A stretch of 55,805 nt of DNA from Terfezia claveryi. Lineage: Eukaryota > Ascomycota > Pezizomycetes > Pezizales > Pezizaceae. Below, piece by piece: positions 38,771 to 51,470 of this stretch. Position numbers and translations under genes: made by a program. The stretch covers positions 1 through 55,805 of the forward strand of contig WHUX01000292.1 of the NCBI GenBank assembly GCA_015179025.1. The letters are read 5' to 3'. The first letter of the stretch is position 1. Every line of letters begins with the position of its first letter. Under the pieces are notes generated by a model. That model was not told the origin of the DNA. It was given only the letters and a program-made list of their open reading frames with translations, and did no database searches.

Positions 38771-39204
38771 AACCCCTTTCAGCTATGATTTTGAGTACAA
38801 CTTTTATATTAAAGCCTCTGGAGGCTTTCCTAACTTTTGTAGCTTTTGTGGCTTTTGTCTCTCTATATTTATCTCTATTCTTTGTTCTTTGCTTATGGCA
38901 TACCTAACTAAAAAATAAGGAAAAAAAGGAAGATGTTAAAATAATTGGCTTCATACTTAGAATTTTATGCAGAATAGCTGCCCAAAAAAGTATAAGAATG
39001 GGAGAAAATTGAGCAGAAAGAAAAGAAAAAGAATCAACAGAAGATATACCTAAGCTTGAATATATACATATCATACATTTTCATGGGTTGAATTCCTATA
39101 GTCAAAACTCTTGAGAGCAAGTATTTTACTCTCCATTTTATCCCATATATAGGGAGCTCTACATGTGTGATATCATATCTTCACCTATCAAAATCAACAA
39201 AACT
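38771..39204 (+). repeat. Possible LTR and leader of Gyp-E
   Basis: It lies between a purine tract on its left and the gag ATG at 39205. It would start TATTACAAAAACCCC (TG to TA) and has a TATATATA-like stretch near 39062. The right edge is not determined, and no second copy was found in the window. Confidence 0.4.
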
Positions 39205-40980
39205 ATGGAATCAAAGTCATAGGCTCAGAATATTCCTCAGCAATCTATATTAGCTACTACTTTTTTACTGTTTCCCCTTCCATTTTAGTTAGGATCTCTG
39301 TATTTTGATGGAACTGATATTACTAATTTTTTGGTACAATAGGAGGGATTAACAATCGATTAGACTGACTTACAGTATATCAAAAAAGTTCCTCTCTATT
39401 ATGAGAAGATAATTAGTAAGTATATTAAGACACTAGATTCATATGTGGCTAGGAAAAGTTGAGATGATTTCATGGTTATACTTAAAGTAGAGTTTAAGGA
39501 TAATGACAATAAGTAAATCAGGAATATGGAAATGTTCCTACAGAATCTCATCCAGAATATAAAAAAAGAAAAGGAACCTTCGGTATCAGCTTATAGGATG
39601 TTCATTTTTGAATTCATAGAGAGATCAAATCTTCTAGTGAATAAGTTAGTAATTAATGAATATACATAAGTACTTATATTTTTATAGACTTTTTCTGACA
39701 AAATAGGAGATAAACTTTATAAATGATACAAGATTGATATTGATGATACCAATTCAACTGCAACTATCTGGCCAGAGCTAAAAAAGGAGGTATTAAATGT
39801 ATATATAAAGGATAACTTATAGATAAGCAAGCTGTAGAAGGCAAAGAAGCAAATAGAGATGAACTCTTCAGTAAAGAATCTCCTAAAGCTAAGAGAGGAA
39901 TTGAAGTCAAAAATGGAGAGTAAGAGTTGTATAAAGGCTGAGCCACTAGATAAGGTAACAAAAATAATGAAGGATCTTCATCTGAGTAACATGGAAGCTC
40001 AAAAGAAGTTGGAAACTGATATTTAATTCTTGAAAAATATTTTTACAAAGACTCCACTACAGACAGCACCCTATTACCTACCTAGATAATATAGAAATAA
40101 AGATTACCCTCCAAACCAGGCTGTACTATTAGTAAATCGGATTCAAGGATGTTATTGGGACAGTCAAATGCATAGGAAAGAGGAGTGCCAAGACTTAAAG
40201 AAAGCTATTGAATAAGAAGAAGTTTATCAAAGCAATCGATTTATGTACCTTGGATAGCAGAGAGTAGGAGATGAAGTTTTTATTCCTATTCTATATGAAG
40301 TTAAAGAAAGGATGAAGTAGCAAAAGGATTAGGTCTAAGATTACCTAAGAAAGAAGGAAAGTGAGGTTTTAAAAATGCAATATATTTTTGTAGAAGATCA
40401 GGAAGGTATTGATTGTAATGTCATTAAGGAAAGAATCAATAGTGAACTGGTAGTCTATGAAGTATCAAAAGAAGCAATAATTAAAGAGAAAAGAATAAGA
40501 GATATTATAGATGTTAGTGAAAGTAATCAAAAATCAAAGCAACAATTCAACTCTTCTATTCCTCTGAGAATCCTAAAGTGTAGATAGAGGGATCAAAGTA
40601 AAGCTAATTTAAAGTAACCTAGACAATCTCACAATAAGGTGTAGGCTACTTTAAAATAAGAAGTAGACATCAAGGATCTTAGTAAGAAAACTCTAGATAC
40701 ACCTGTACCAGGTATAACCATTTGAAAGCTTCTATCGATTTTGCCAAAATTAATTTAATAATAGTTCATTGTTAAGAGAGTTCCACTGATCGAGGAAAAA
40801 GCGAACGAATTAGATACTATAGTATTCACTATTGGTTGGAAAGAGGCACTCAGGAAGTTATATATATATGCTTCCCCTAAGTGTAAGCGTAGAGTTAAAA
40901 AAATAGAGTATAAGATATTAATAGACTTGGGAGTGAAGTTGTGTTTAATGAGTAAAAATGTCTTTAAGGAGTTAGAATTA
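39205..40980 (+). pseudogene. Gyp-E gag and start of protease
   Basis: Plus frame from ATG 39205 with many TAG/TGA/TAA at Gln/Trp positions but few frameshifts. Recognisable are LGSLYFDGTDITNFL (39290-39335), a long capsid-like part, a zinc-knuckle remnant with CYWDSQMHRKEEC (40150-40188; the second Cys is not visible), and the protease block YKILIDLGVKLCLMSKNVF (40911-40967; the active DSG is DLG). The frame is cut at AATTA (40976-40980) by Gyp-D and continues at 47025. AT content is far above that of Gyp-D. Confidence 0.8.
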
Positions 40981-41477
40981 TATCACAACTATCCTTTCCT
41001 AGCTAGGTTTGAGAGTCAGACGGAATTCCGTCCGACTCTCGTTATTATTGATTGATATCGTTGTTATTACTATTCCCGAGATAAGGGGTCTCGGGAACCT
41101 TATTCCTTCTGGTGGCCTTGGCCAGGAAGGAAGCCTGTATATATAGCTTGCTCTCTCCGCCCTCTCATTGGATCCCTATCCAACGTCTTGTATACCCAAT
41201 ACAGGACCTTACTTCTCCCAGTGCTTGTGCACCTCCCTTGTGCACATCCTTGTCTCGTACAAACAACTCTGCAGCATAGCTGCCTCCCTTGACACACGCG
41301 GCAACTGCCTCCGCATGTCTCGTGTCCCTTGCCCTCTGCCTCTCTTGCCCTTGCCCTTGCCCCCGTCCTAGCCTCTCCCCTAGTCACACACATAGCGTTT
41401 CTACGTGTGTGTTATCCTAGCCTTGTCTTTGCCCCAGTGTACCCCTTGGTCGCCTTGTCCCCAGAGCCGTTGTTACA
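40981..41477 (+). repeat. 5' LTR of Gyp-D
   Basis: Starts TATCACAACT (TG to TA) and ends GTTGTTACA. A 30-bp near-perfect palindrome lies at 41011-41040, a TATATATAG box near 41138, and an inverted repeat ACACGTAG...CTACGTGTGT near 41385-41412. Confidence 0.9.
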
Positions 41478-41630
41478 CTACATTGGATCTTCTCGACCAA
41501 CTGGTACGCTGTCATGTCCGGAACCCCTCCACCCGCTGTCAGGTTTCAAACCTGAAGGAACTCCTCAATACCCTCAGGCCCGAACGAATTGAATACCTAT
41601 CGTTGAGAGGTCATTGACATCTTCGAGGCC

Positions 41631-42682
41631 ATGGATACCATCGGGGCCGAACTCGGCAATAGCTTGGCCGTGGCTGAACGAAAACTGAGATCTACCGATG
41701 AAGAAATCATAGTACTCCAAAACGACTTCGACAATGCCACCATCGCTCTGGCCAAGGAGTGAACCACAATCCAGACCCTCAACCGAGCTATGGCTGCTAT
41801 GTCAGCAACCCCACTCTCCGCACCAACCGCTAAAACCGAAAGTATTCCAACCCCCCCAAATTCAATGGGGATAGGGCTCGCCTCCGAGCCTGAAAGAACT
41901 TGGTAAACCTCAAACTCAATGGGGATTCAGCCAGATTCCCATCTGAGCAACACCGATTGGTTTATGTCTTTGCCCTGCTGGAGGGTAAGGCAGTAGATCA
42001 AATTCAGCCATATGTCCTTGAGACTGGGATTAAGCTGGATGGCATCCCAGCACTCTTCGCTATTCTAGACAGGGCTTTTGGGGACCCCGATGCCGTGGGC
42101 ATGGCTAGCCGAGCCCTCTGAGCCCTAAAATAACATAATTTGGATCTGTCTACATATGTGGTAGAGTTCTCTAGGCTGGCAGCAGAAGTATTGTGGAACT
42201 ACCAATCAAAGCTCGAGCAGTTCCAGGAGGGACTGAATGACGAGCTTCAACAAGCCATGGTCACCCTTCTAGAGACCAAGAGTCTCGACGAATTAATTGA
42301 CCAGGCATCCAGGGTAGAACAACGAATGGCTAGGTTGAGACACCGCTTTACCTTCCGCCCTGCCACCCGCTCACCTCAGCAACCACAGCAATACCAACAA
42401 CAGCAACCGACCCCCAAGCCTGCCCAAGTTTCGGCCTCGGCCAACAAACCCACACATCCGTCATTGGTGGCAGGGGGGCCTGCCCCTATAGACCTGTCCT
42501 CGGGAAGACCTCGGCTAACCCAGAAGGAAAGGGACCGCCACCGCACTAATGGGTTATGCATTGCATGTGGAAAAGTGGACCATTTCATCACGGCCTGTCC
42601 CCTCCGCAAAAACCACTCCCTGGCAGTACATGCGATATTCGAGACCCTGGAAGAGTCGAGAAAAGTGGAGTCTCTTACCTAG
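41631..42682 (+). pseudogene. gag of Gyp-D
   Basis: ATG 41631 (MDTIGAELGNSLAVAE). One base is lost in the C-run near 41850 relative to Gyp-B, shifting the frame. From 41900 the frame is open except for a stop at 42119 and another at 42131. It shows LSTYVVEFSRLAAEV, a Gln/Pro-rich linker and the CCHC knuckle CIACGKVDHFITAC (42559-42600), ending TAG 42682. The protease frame overlaps it in -1. Confidence 0.88.
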
Positions 42683-45600
42683 TTGCTGACACTAGCAAAG
42701 GACCTATCCTGAGTCATTTGTCTTTGTCATCTTTCTCTGTTCCTGCATCTATGTCTGTTGACGAATCTCGCTTGTTTGGTGAGCATTTTGTAGTACCAAT
42801 AACTGTTAAATTCAATAGTAAAACAGTGGTAATATCAGCTCTCATAGATTGTAGTGCTTCAGGAATAGCCTTCATTGATCAGACCTTTGTCAGTAAAAAT
42901 TCGATACCAACAGCCAAGCTAAAGACCCCCTGCCTTCTTAATATCATTGATAGCTGACCTATCTCTTCCGGGGCTATTACCGACCTTATATGCCTACCTA
43001 GTGCCATTGAAGACCATTCGGAAAGCCTCTCTATATTTGTAACCAAGCTTAAATACCCCATTGTCCTGGGGATCCCCTGGCTCCGAATGCATGATGTCTC
43101 CGTTAACTTTGGCTCTTACACTTTGAACTTTAATAGCGGGTATTGCGAGAAGCACTGCGGTGCCCCACAAACTGCCGTTAAAGGATTATGTGCCCTACTA
43201 CCCCCGATAGAGGATCTTAGTCAGGTGATGGCAGAAACCCCCCCACTAAAACCCCTCAATATCAACTTCATTGGAGCAGGGGCCTTTGCTTACCTTACCA
43301 GAAGGTACAAGCTGAAAGCCCATACTCTATCAATCTACGAAGTTAACCTGGAAATCAATAAGTTGCGGTCCAAGGAAGAATGGAAGTCTATGGTGCCGGG
43401 TGAATACCACGAATTCATTGACTTGTTCTCTGAGAAAGCCACGGAGAAGCTGGCACCACATCGACCTTACGATCATACAATTCCCCTAGTGGAAGGAAAG
43501 ACACCCCCATACGGCCCGCTCTATGGAATGTCTCGGCTGGAACTGGAGGCTCTGAAGAAGTACGTGGAGGAGAATCTCAATAAGAGCTTTATTTAGCACA
43601 GCTCTTCTCCGGTGGGTGCCTCTGTGCTGTTCGTCAAGAAATCGGATGGCTCCCTCTAGTTATGTGTTGATTATCGTGGCCTGAATGAGATAACAGTCAA
43701 GATCAGGTATCCTTTGCCTCTAATCTAGGAGACATTAGCCAGGCTTTCCAAGGCGAAATAGTTCACCAAATTGGATCTCAGAGGGGCATACAACCTGGTA
43801 CAGATTGCTGAGGGGGAGGAGTGGAAAACCGCCTTCTGGATACGATATAGCCATTTCGAGTACAATGTCATGCCCTTCGGCTTAACCAACGCCCTGGCCT
43901 TTTTCCAACACTTCATTAATGACACCCTGCGAGACTTCTTGGATGTGTTCTGTATAGCTTACCTCGACAATATCTTGATTTATTCGGATACCCTAACAGA
44001 ACACAAGATTCATGTTCGACAGATGTTGGAAAAACTGGAGCAAGCCGGATTGAACCTCAAGCCCGAGAAATGCGAGTTTCATATGCAGAAGGTCAAGTAT
44101 CTGGGACTGATCATCACTACGGAGAGCCTCAGGATGGACCCTGCTAAGGTTACCGCTGTCCAGGAATGGCAAATCCCAGCAAATCTCAAGGATGTCCAAG
44201 CCTTCCTAGGATTCGCTAACTTCTATTGACGGTTCATTCTAGGGTATTCCAAGATCGTAGCCCCCCTCACTGCCCTGAACAAAAAAGACCGGCACTTCGA
44301 CTGGAATTCAGAAGCCCAATCTGCCTTCCAAAACCTTAAGGAAGCCTTCTGCTTAGCACCGATCCTGGCACATTTCGACCCTGACCAGGAATGTGTTGTC
44401 GAAACCAATGTCTCCGATTATGTCTCCGCGGGAATCCTCACCCAGTATGTTAACGGCATCCTCCACCCAGTAGCCTACTTCTCAAAAATGCACTCCCCGG
44501 CTGAGTGCAACTACGAGATCTACGACAAGGAGCTGATGGCCATCATGAGGGCATTCGAGGAGTGGAGGCCGTATCTGGAGTCAGCCAAGGGGATTATCGA
44601 GGTATTATCTGATTACAAAAACCTTGAGTATTTTACAACTACCAAGCTGCTCAACCAACAGCAGGCTAGGTGGTCGAAATTCCTCTCTCGGTTCAACTTT
44701 AAGATCAAGTACCGACCTGGAAAAGCTGGTGGCAAGCCTGATGCGTTAACTTGGAGATCAGGAGATCTCCCTAAGGGGGAGGATGAAAGGCTGAAGTACC
44801 AAAATCAGGTGATACTGAAACCTGAAAATCTCGACCTGGCAGCTAATAGCCTTGCTGTAGCTGATGCTGATGCTGATGCTGATATTGATACTGATGCTGA
44901 GGCTGATGCTAAAGCTGAAGCGAACCCTGGAGCAGATCTTCTTCTGCAGATACGACGGGCATATGCGGAGAATGACCTAGTTAAGGATATAATCGCCGCA
45001 GTGGAGTCTGGACAGCGCCGTCATACCAAGATTTCCCTAGCCAAGTGCACCACTCAGGACAGCCTCCTATACCACCTAGATCAGCTCTATATACCTGAAG
45101 GGGAGCTGCGGATGCAGCTGATCAAGGAACACCATAATACCCTGGCTGCGGGTCATTCTGGAGTAGCTAAAACGTTGGAGCTGCTAGCTAGGCAATATAC
45201 ATGGTTTGACCAACGGAAGGAGATGGAGCGGTACATACGGAACTGCCATGTTTACAAGCATGCTAAGCCTACCCGTCATGCTCCTTATGGGACCCTGAAG
45301 CCCCTGGAGATCCCAGACTAACCTTGGCAACACCTAACCATGGACTTTGTAACTGGGTTGCCGGAGGATTCGGGGTTTAATGCTATTCTTATGGTAGTAG
45401 ACCGATTGACCAAAATGAGGAATGTTATACCTTGCCATGATACCTGTTCGGCCCGGGACCTCGCCGGCCTCTACCTTAACTATGTATTCCGCTACCATGG
45501 TCTCCCCAAGTCAGTCGTCTCGGACCGTGGCCCCCAATTTGTCTTGGACTTCTGGAAGGTATTCTGCGAGCTTTTGGGAATCAATGTACACCTCTCCACT

Positions 45601-46398
45601 GTGTATCACCCCCAAACAGATGGTCAGTCCGAGTGAATGAATGCAATCATGGAGCAGTACTTGAGAACATATGTCAATTACCAGCAAAACAACTGGGTTT
45701 CACTGCTGGTAACCTGTAAGTTCACCGCTAACAACCATTTCTTGGAGACTCTAAAAACCTCTCCGTTTCTGGCCAATTATGGCTGGCACCCTCGTTTCGT
45801 GGACTCTCTAGCACCCCTGTACAAGGCTAGGGAGAATACCTCAGCTAAGGAGTTCACCACGGAGATTGCTGAGTTGCACTCTACCCTAAGAGCCGAACTG
45901 GTATATGCTCAAGCCAGGCAAGCGGAGTATGCCAACGGATCATAGTTGCCAGCCCCCAGGTATCAGCCAAGAGATAAGGTGTGGCTCTCCAGCCAGCACT
46001 TCCGGACAGAACGACCTTCTCGTAAGCTGGATCATAAGTTCCTGGGGCCGTATGAGATATTGGGGAATGTGGGTACTCATGCCTACTGGTTGAAGTTCCC
46101 TAAAGACATCAAACTCTATCCGGTCGTTCACGTCTCGGAGATCGAGCCAGCTGCCAACGATCCCCTCCCTGGGCAAAAGTACCCCCCACCCCCTCCCGTA
46201 GTGATTGCAGGTGAAGAGGAGTGGGAGGTTGAGGAGGTACTGGATTCCAAGAAGCGCTATAGGCGAGTTTAGTATAAGGTCAAATGGTTAGGGGATGAAG
46301 AGTCGACCTGGCAACCTGCCGAAGATATGGAAAACGCACAGGACTTGGTCACCCTCTTCCACCAGCATTACCCCTGGAAGCCCCACCCTGCCCCATGA
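42665..46398 (+). pseudogene. pol of Gyp-D (protease, RT, RNase H, integrase, chromodomain)
   Basis: A single frame runs from the gag overlap to TGA 46398 with no obvious frameshift, but with about nine nonsense codons (for example 42955, 43593, 43659, 43725, 43760, 44227, 45319, 45634 and 46270), each one transition from Gln, Trp or Arg. Protease ALIDCSAS (Gly to Ser). RT 43340-44230, where the catalytic YLDD is YLDN (43960-43971). RNase H 44230-44770. Ala-Asp repeat linker 44860-44925. Integrase 45090-45940 with TVYHPQTDGQS. Chromodomain 46210-46390 with EEVLDSKKRY and KVKWLGDEESTW. Confidence 0.9.
44860..44925 (+). repeat. Ala/Asp-coding microsatellite in Gyp-D pol
   Basis: GCTGATGCTGAT-type hexamer repeats encode Ala-Asp pairs between RNase H and integrase. 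Gyp-B has a shorter Ala/Val/Glu linker there (9280-9320). Confidence 0.8.
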
Positions 46399-46527
46399 TG
46401 TTCTTGTCATCCTGGAATTGGTTATTGGTTACTCGTCTGCCTTGTTTGTTTGTTTGTTTGTTTGTTTTTGCCTTGCCTTTTCGCCTTGCTTTTCGTCGCT
46501 AGGGCTCCGAGCCTAAAGGGGGGATAG

Positions 46528-47024
46528 TGTCACAACCGTCCTTTCCTAGCCGGGTTTGAGAGTTAGATGGAATTCCGTCCGACTCTTGTTATTGTTGATT
46601 GATATTATTGTTATTTCTGTTCCTGAGATAAGGGGTCTCGGGAACCTTATTCCTTCCGGTGGCCTTAGCCAGGAAGGAAGCCTGTATATATAGCTTGCTC
46701 TCTCCGCCCTCTCATTAGATCCCCATCCAACGTCTTGTATACCCAATACAGGACCTTGCTTCTCCCAGCGCTTGTGCACCTCCCTTGTGCACATCCTTGT
46801 CTCATACAAATAACTCTGCAGCATAGCTGCCTCCCTTGACACACGCAGCAACTGCCTCCACATGTCTCGTGTCCCTTGCCCTCTGCCTCTCTCGCCCTTG
46901 CCCTTGCCCCCATCCTAGCCTCTCCCCTAGTCACACACGTAGCGTTCCTACGTGTGTGTTACCCTAGCCTTGCCCTTGCTCTGGCGTACCTCTTGGTCGC
47001 CTTATTCCCAGAGCCGTCATTACA
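46528..47024 (+). repeat. 3' LTR of Gyp-D
   Basis: Starts TGTCACAACC and ends GTCATTACA. It is the same length as the 5' LTR and differs mainly by transitions. Confidence 0.9.
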
Positions 47025-50000
47025 AATTACCTATTGATTTGGCTATAGATTGGTTTGTTAGAGCAGCAAACAATCAAAGGATGAAGGCATATAAAATTTG
47101 TCATGATATTGAGGTAAGGATTGGAGGAATATCAACCAGATATTAATTGTTTATTATGGAAAATTTATTCCAAAACATAATCTTAGGAAGGCTGTAGGAG
47201 AGGATGGTCAAGACAAAGCATAACAATAGGGATAATAGAAGTTGTTATACTATGATACATGATGAAAAAGGAAATATAGTGACATTCTGCTTAATTCTAT
47301 CTCATTATGAATGAAATTGAAGTGAAGCTAGATAGGTAAAAGCTTGCCTAAAGGTGAATGGACAAGTTGAAGTTACTTCTAAGGATTTGGATATTGAGTC
47401 TAGTAACTTTGAATGTGAGGTATGGGAGGAAGTTCAAGTTGATGAAAATGGGGATGTTTTTACCTTAAAGATAGAAAAAGAGAAACTACTGAAGGTTATA
47501 GAAGGAAAAGATGATATTTGTGTAAAGAGCCTTATGTAAGTATCAGATTTGCTTAAAAAGGTGGAAGGACAGACCTTATATTAGAGAAAGTAAAAGAAAA
47601 TTCATCCTGCTATAATTTTGCATAAAGGAGGATTGAAACCTGAAGGATTAAAGAATTAGAAGAAGTATCTTATAGGACATTTGTTTATTGAAAACAAATA
47701 CCTATAAACTATTCTAAGTTTTCTTCTTTGAAAAGAGGAGAAATGCTCATTCTGAAAAGAATTACCAAGTTAAAGATTGGAGGAACAATTACTACTAAGG
47801 AGCGAGATGTTCTTATAGAGACTTTGTTTAGTAGAGAAGTAGGAATTGCTTTTGATTTCACAGAGAAAGGGGTTTTCAAGTCTGAACTTGAACCACTCTA
47901 TACAATTTCTACTATAGAGTATGTACTATAGCAAGCTGCCAATTTTCAAGTCTCAAAAGTACTAGAAGGAAAGGTTATTGATATTATAATAAGGAAGCTT
48001 GAATGTGGGGCTTTGGAAAGATGTTGTGGTCCATACTATAATTTCTAGTTCCTAGTACCTAAAAAAGATAAGAGATATTAACTCATTAATGCAGCTCAAA
48101 GATTGAATGCAGTAACTATTAAGGATATGAGCTTGTCTTCATTTATGGAAGAATATAGCGAGGACTTCACTAGATTTCTATTGCTATTCCTACTCGACTT
48201 GTTTTTTGAGTATGATCAATATGAACTAGCAGAGGTTAGCCAAAATATGATAGCCTTTTAAATTCCATTAGGACTTCTTAGAATAACTATCTTACCTCAA
48301 GAATATACGAATGGAGTGCAAGTATTTGACAAGATAATAAAAAAGATCTTGAAGGACCAGATAACTACTAAGAGAAGCAAGCAATTTATTAATGATGTTG
48401 GAGTTAAGCTATAAAGTAGAAGCTTGTTTTTAAATGAGAATGGAAAGCCAATTAAGATAGCACCGGGTATCAGAAAGTTTGTTCTAGATGCTATTATATC
48501 TATTGATAAGGTACTAGTAGATATAGAACGAGCTGGAGGAACAATTTTGGGGTTTAAAAGTAAGTATCTAATGAAATAGTTGAAGGTTATAGCTTATATA
48601 TGAAGGATGAATGGAAGAATACCGGAAGAGACAAAGACTTGAAAAATTACCAGTTGGCCCTTATATGTGGATTTTACTAATATATAAGCATTTTTGGGAA
48701 TATGTGTCTATTATAGGATTTGGATTAAAGATTTCTCAATAATTATTGAACTGCTTTTTTATCTGGGGAAAAAGAATATAGAATTTGAGTAGATAGGTGA
48801 ACAATAATAAGCAATAGATAAGTTGAAGAAGGTTTTGGTTAGTACACTTGCTCTCAAGCCAATTAATTATGACTCAAAAGGAAGAATTGTGCTATCAGTT
48901 AATTCATCCTTAGTCAAATAGTGGGCAATTTTGTAGTAGAAAGAACTGGAAACTGGAAAAAGACATCTAGCTTGATATAAATCAGGAATATGGACTGCTG
49001 CTGAGAAGAAGTATAATTCTAAAAAGTTGGAATATCACAGTCACTTTAAGGCATTGAAAAAGTTCCATATATATTTATATGGAGTTAGGTTTTTGGTTGA
49101 AATTGATATAAAAATACTAGTTTATCAGCTAAACCAACTAGCTTTGGAGCTACTAGAATCTATAATAAATCAATAGTTGGCATAGATCAAGTTATTTGCC
49201 TTCAAAATCAAGTACATACCCAGTAGCAGATATAAAGGACCAGATACATTATCTCAAAGAAGACAATTAGAAGAAGACTCTGAAGTATTAGATGAGGAAG
49301 AGTTAGAGGATGAGGTGAATATGGAATTAGTAGCGAATAAATTTGAGGAAATTGAAGATATTAAGGATAAAAAAGAAGAAAGAGAAATGCCAGAAGAAAT
49401 AAAGAAGATTTGGAAATTTTTGCAGGATCTTGAAAGGCTAGAAGCAATAACAGATAAGCAGTTTAATTCCTTCAGATTGAATACCTAAAAGTTTTTAATT
49501 CAAGAATGTTATTTATTTCGAAGAGTATAGCAAAACTTGCCTTCAAGAAAGATCATATGGGAAGAGAATAAGTAGAAAGAGATCTTGTAAGAACTTCATA
49601 AAGAATATGGATATAAAGGATAGAAAGGGACATATGAGAAGGTAGCTTTATGATATTGGTAGAAAGAATTGTACAAAGATATTGAAAAATATGTTCGAAG
49701 CTGTCAGCAATACCAAAAAAGATCTAGAATAAGAGTTATAGAAGAATTACATCCTACTCTAGAAAACTCATTATGGTTGAAAGTCGAATTAGATATGATA
49801 TATATGCTAGCAAATGAAGGAATGATGAGAATTGTAGTAATGAGAGACTACCTATCTAGATAGGTTAAAGAAAAGGTATTAAAAAAAGCAGATTTGAAGA
49901 GTATAGTATCTTTTGTCTATAAATGAATAGTTAGATTCAGTGTTCCCAAATAAATATTCCATGATAATGGGCCTAAAAATCAGAAGATAGTAACTAAGCT

Positions 50001-50390
50001 GCTAATTGATAGATATAGAATTAAAAATATCTGTATCGCTTCATATTATCTTCAGTCGAATAGTATCATTAAGAAGGGCTATTAACAAATTATAGACAGG
50101 TTGACAAAACTAGGATCAAGATAGGTGGCAAATCTACTATTTGTTCTATAAGTAGATAGAGTTACAAGTAGGACTTCAACTAGGTATACGCCATTTAAAC
50201 TTGTATTTGGATAAGATTGTATACTTCCAATAGAACTTTCTGTGAAAAGCTAGGCTACTATTAATTGGGATAAAATGAAAAGTAGGGAAGATTTTTTAGC
50301 TGTAAGAGCAAGGCAACTAGAAAGAAGAGAAGAAGATATAAAGGAAGCAAAGAAGAAAATTAGAGAAAGTCGAGAGAGAAACAAATAGTG
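47025..50390 (+). pseudogene. Gyp-E pol (protease end, RT, RNase H, integrase), truncated
   Basis: Begins by completing the protease (LPIDLAIDWFVRAANNQR, then GICHDV-type KICHDIEVRIGG). RT spans about 47920-48450, with FLVPKKDKRY and the catalytic FxDD as FIND (about 48388-48402). RNase H covers about 48830-49250. Integrase covers about 49570-50230, with CQQYQKRSRI, LWLKVELDMIY, IFHDNGPKNQ and TPFKLVFG. Dozens of stops at Gln/Trp codons but few indels. It ends abruptly after ESRERNK at 50390, where unrelated sequence starts. It belongs to a gypsy lineage different from Gyp-B, -C and -D. Confidence 0.85.
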
Positions 50391-51470
50391 TGCGCTATGG
50401 GGTGAGTACAACTCGGACCTAGTTGCCAAGACCCGCCTCGGCGAGTGAGTTTTGGAGTTTCAACAACTCGCCGAGTCGGCTTTCCTGTCCTACAACTCGA
50501 CTCACAATTAATCGGTAATCTACAGATTACTTGCTAAGCCTATCCTGTTTCCTTTTTTCTTTTTATTGTTTTGTCCCGACTCTTCTATAATCTCATCACG
50601 TTTAACATCCTCATTCCGTTCTACTATATCTTGGTTGTCTTTGTATGACTGATTCTTTCTACCTTCACGGGTTGCTTGCATGGTGCCAGATTGCTTGTCT
50701 CATATTCCTTGCACTATCATGGATTGTATGCACTGTACCCGATTGCCTGTCATGGATTCCTTGCACTGTCATGGATTCCTTGCTTCTTTCACTATGCCAG
50801 ATTGCCTATCACGGATTTCTTGCACTATTACGGATTACTTGCACTATCACGGATTGCTTGCACTGTCACAGATTGCTTGCACTGTTACGAATTGCTCCCA
50901 CTCGCTGACGAACAATACTAGCAATCTGTACTACACGGCCAAACAAAATCCTTACCCAAATATCGGTTAAGAAATATATTAATATACCTTAAATAAATCA
51001 CAAGACCCATCACCATGACTATAACAAAAATCCTTCCCACATCCTACAAAACCTGAAAAATCCTTCCTAACCTCACTTGAGTTTACCAATAATCCCCCGT
51101 AAATCAATTCATACAACTATACAACATAGAAAGAAAAAAAAAAAACTCTTCAAAGCAAAACCAAATGCCCTAAACATTGCCTAAAAAAAGCACTTGGCTG
51201 GTGGGATGGTGTTCAACTAGTAGGAAGTCGGGTACCGGAACCTAATTTGCCAAAGATTCCAATATTTACCTTGCCTGTCAGGCGTTCGAGTATCTGTGTT
51301 CCTTGGTAATTGACATCTAAACCGGAATTGTATAACATCAGGGCGGTCCCTCTTTGACCATTGATGTAAACCTCCCCATGTTGTGGTCGTTCTTGTAACT
51401 ATATATTTCATCCTTAGTAACAGTGAACCTTCTGCTAGGTGATGTATGGTATGCTAACACAAGGGAATGA
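50391..51470. other. Spacer with hairpin and 19-bp minisatellite
   Basis: Starts TGTGCGCTATGGGG directly after the cut Gyp-E integrase. It contains an inverted repeat CTCGGCGAGT...ACTCGCCGAG (about 50433-50474). The minisatellite is listed separately. A 64-codon minus frame with ATG at 51411 is open but not recognised. No other gene is seen. Confidence 0.5.
50690..50900. repeat. 19-bp minisatellite
   Basis: Imperfect copies of CGGATTGCTTGCACTATCA; the cleanest three are at 50835-50892. Because 19 is not a multiple of three, the same peptide-like pattern appears in all three plus frames, which argues against coding. Confidence 0.85.

Larger units (their letters stand above)
40981..47024 (+). 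mobile_element. Complete Ty3/gypsy element Gyp-D, inserted in Gyp-E protease
   Basis: 6044 bp, flanked by AATTA (40976-40980 and 47025-47029). Both LTRs are 497 bp (40981-41477 and 46528-47024), with the purine tract AAAGGGGGGATAG at 46515-46527. It is the same family as Gyp-B, with closely similar Gag and Pol but a different upstream LTR segment (a GAATTC-centred palindrome instead of CACCTGCG arms). It is non-autonomous because of nonsense codons. Confidence 0.95.

Noticed and set aside
50645..50970. Three similar Cys/His/Leu-rich frames
   Set aside because: They are the three readings of a 19-bp minisatellite. The period is not a multiple of three and there is no other support.
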